From NCBI GenBank assembly GCA_964531525.1, contig CAZHDF010000020.1:1-31294 (forward strand): a stretch of 31,294 bases of DNA, written 5' to 3'. Both the position numbers and the translations under genes were made by a program. This stretch comes from CAYYWV01 sp964531525. GTDB taxonomy: Bacteria > Pseudomonadota > Alphaproteobacteria > JAAXGF01. The stretch's first letter is position 1. Each line of letters opens with the position of its first letter. Positions 31,200-31,294 of the stretch are shown in pieces. The notes below the pieces were generated by a model. The model was not told the origin of the DNA, made no database searches, and saw only the letters and a list, made by a program, of their open reading frames with translations.

Positions 31200-31294
31200 A
31201 TATTTCTTAATTGAATCGGCGCATCTCACGCGCCACTTCACACCCCCACCCAACCCTCCCCCATCGAGGAGACCTCTGCGAAAGGGGGTTGGTG
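31200..31294. other. Non-coding end of window with a C-rich/G-rich dyad
   Basis: No gene is visible. A run of cytosines (about 31243-31262) is complemented by GGGGGTTGGTG at 31284-31294, so the window ends inside another inverted repeat of the CCCCC...GGGGG kind that is frequent between alphaproteobacterial genes. It is cut by the window edge. Confidence 0.4.

Noticed and set aside
1..31294. Mobile elements, integrases, prophage genes, tRNA or rRNA genes
   Set aside because: None was recognised on either strand; gene order and base composition look even across the window.

Overview
The window is about 31 kb of very GC-rich, densely packed DNA. Gene content suggests an alphaproteobacterium, possibly Rhodospirillales-like: a TauABC-type transporter, PuuE-type allantoin breakdown, NnrS, a DUF3467 protein, and TTGCCG-N17-TATAAC type promoters. 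No 16S or marker tree was possible, so this placement is an inference. No rRNA, tRNA, CRISPR array, transposase or integrase was seen.

Region A (1-12077) is the most unusual part. It opens inside the C-terminal part of a giant RTX-type calcium-binding protein with a strict alternating 58/59-residue repeat. Then follow a small DUF3467 protein, a cytosolic GAF domain fused to an HlyD-type adaptor, a PqqD-like/M50 zinc protease/HlyD-like fusion, a SecA-like protein whose Walker A, Walker B, motif III and arginine-finger motifs all appear destroyed, and a second adaptor. Convergent to these lies a secreted protein resembling DUF4344 metallopeptidases without their HEXXH. A divergent TolC-family outer membrane factor closes the set. 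There is no ABC or other intact export ATPase here. The set reads as a dedicated export or surface-display system for the RTX protein, built on two predicted pseudoenzymes. I regard it as the best candidate for an undescribed system. The function is inferred, and an ABC exporter could lie left of the window.

Region B (12082-17072) holds small envelope or periplasmic genes: a secreted protein of unknown function, a Tll0287-like (DUF3365) haem protein, a YbhB/PEBP protein, a Tat-exported agmatine-deiminase-family protein and a polytopic GT-C-like membrane protein.

Region C (17069-21315) is an allantoin operon read leftward: puuE, allantoicase, ureidoglycolate lyase and hydroxypyruvate isomerase, overlapped or tightly spaced. 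A divergent GntR/FCD regulator is the obvious candidate controller. A good promoter with an operator-like palindrome in its spacer precedes puuE.

Region D (21306-28576), also leftward, is a second nitrogen-scavenging operon: agmatinase-family ureohydrolase, a creatininase very like the true enzyme, a complete TauABC-type uptake system and an SDR. A DUF-like small protein and NnrS follow. A 40-bp imperfect palindrome lies just upstream. Creatinine or a related guanidino compound is the simplest guess for the substrate, with urea as product.

Region E (28580-31294) is housekeeping: an ABC-F ATPase and divergent ndk, followed by a long hairpin and two abutting 16-bp palindromes that look like a dispersed intergenic element.
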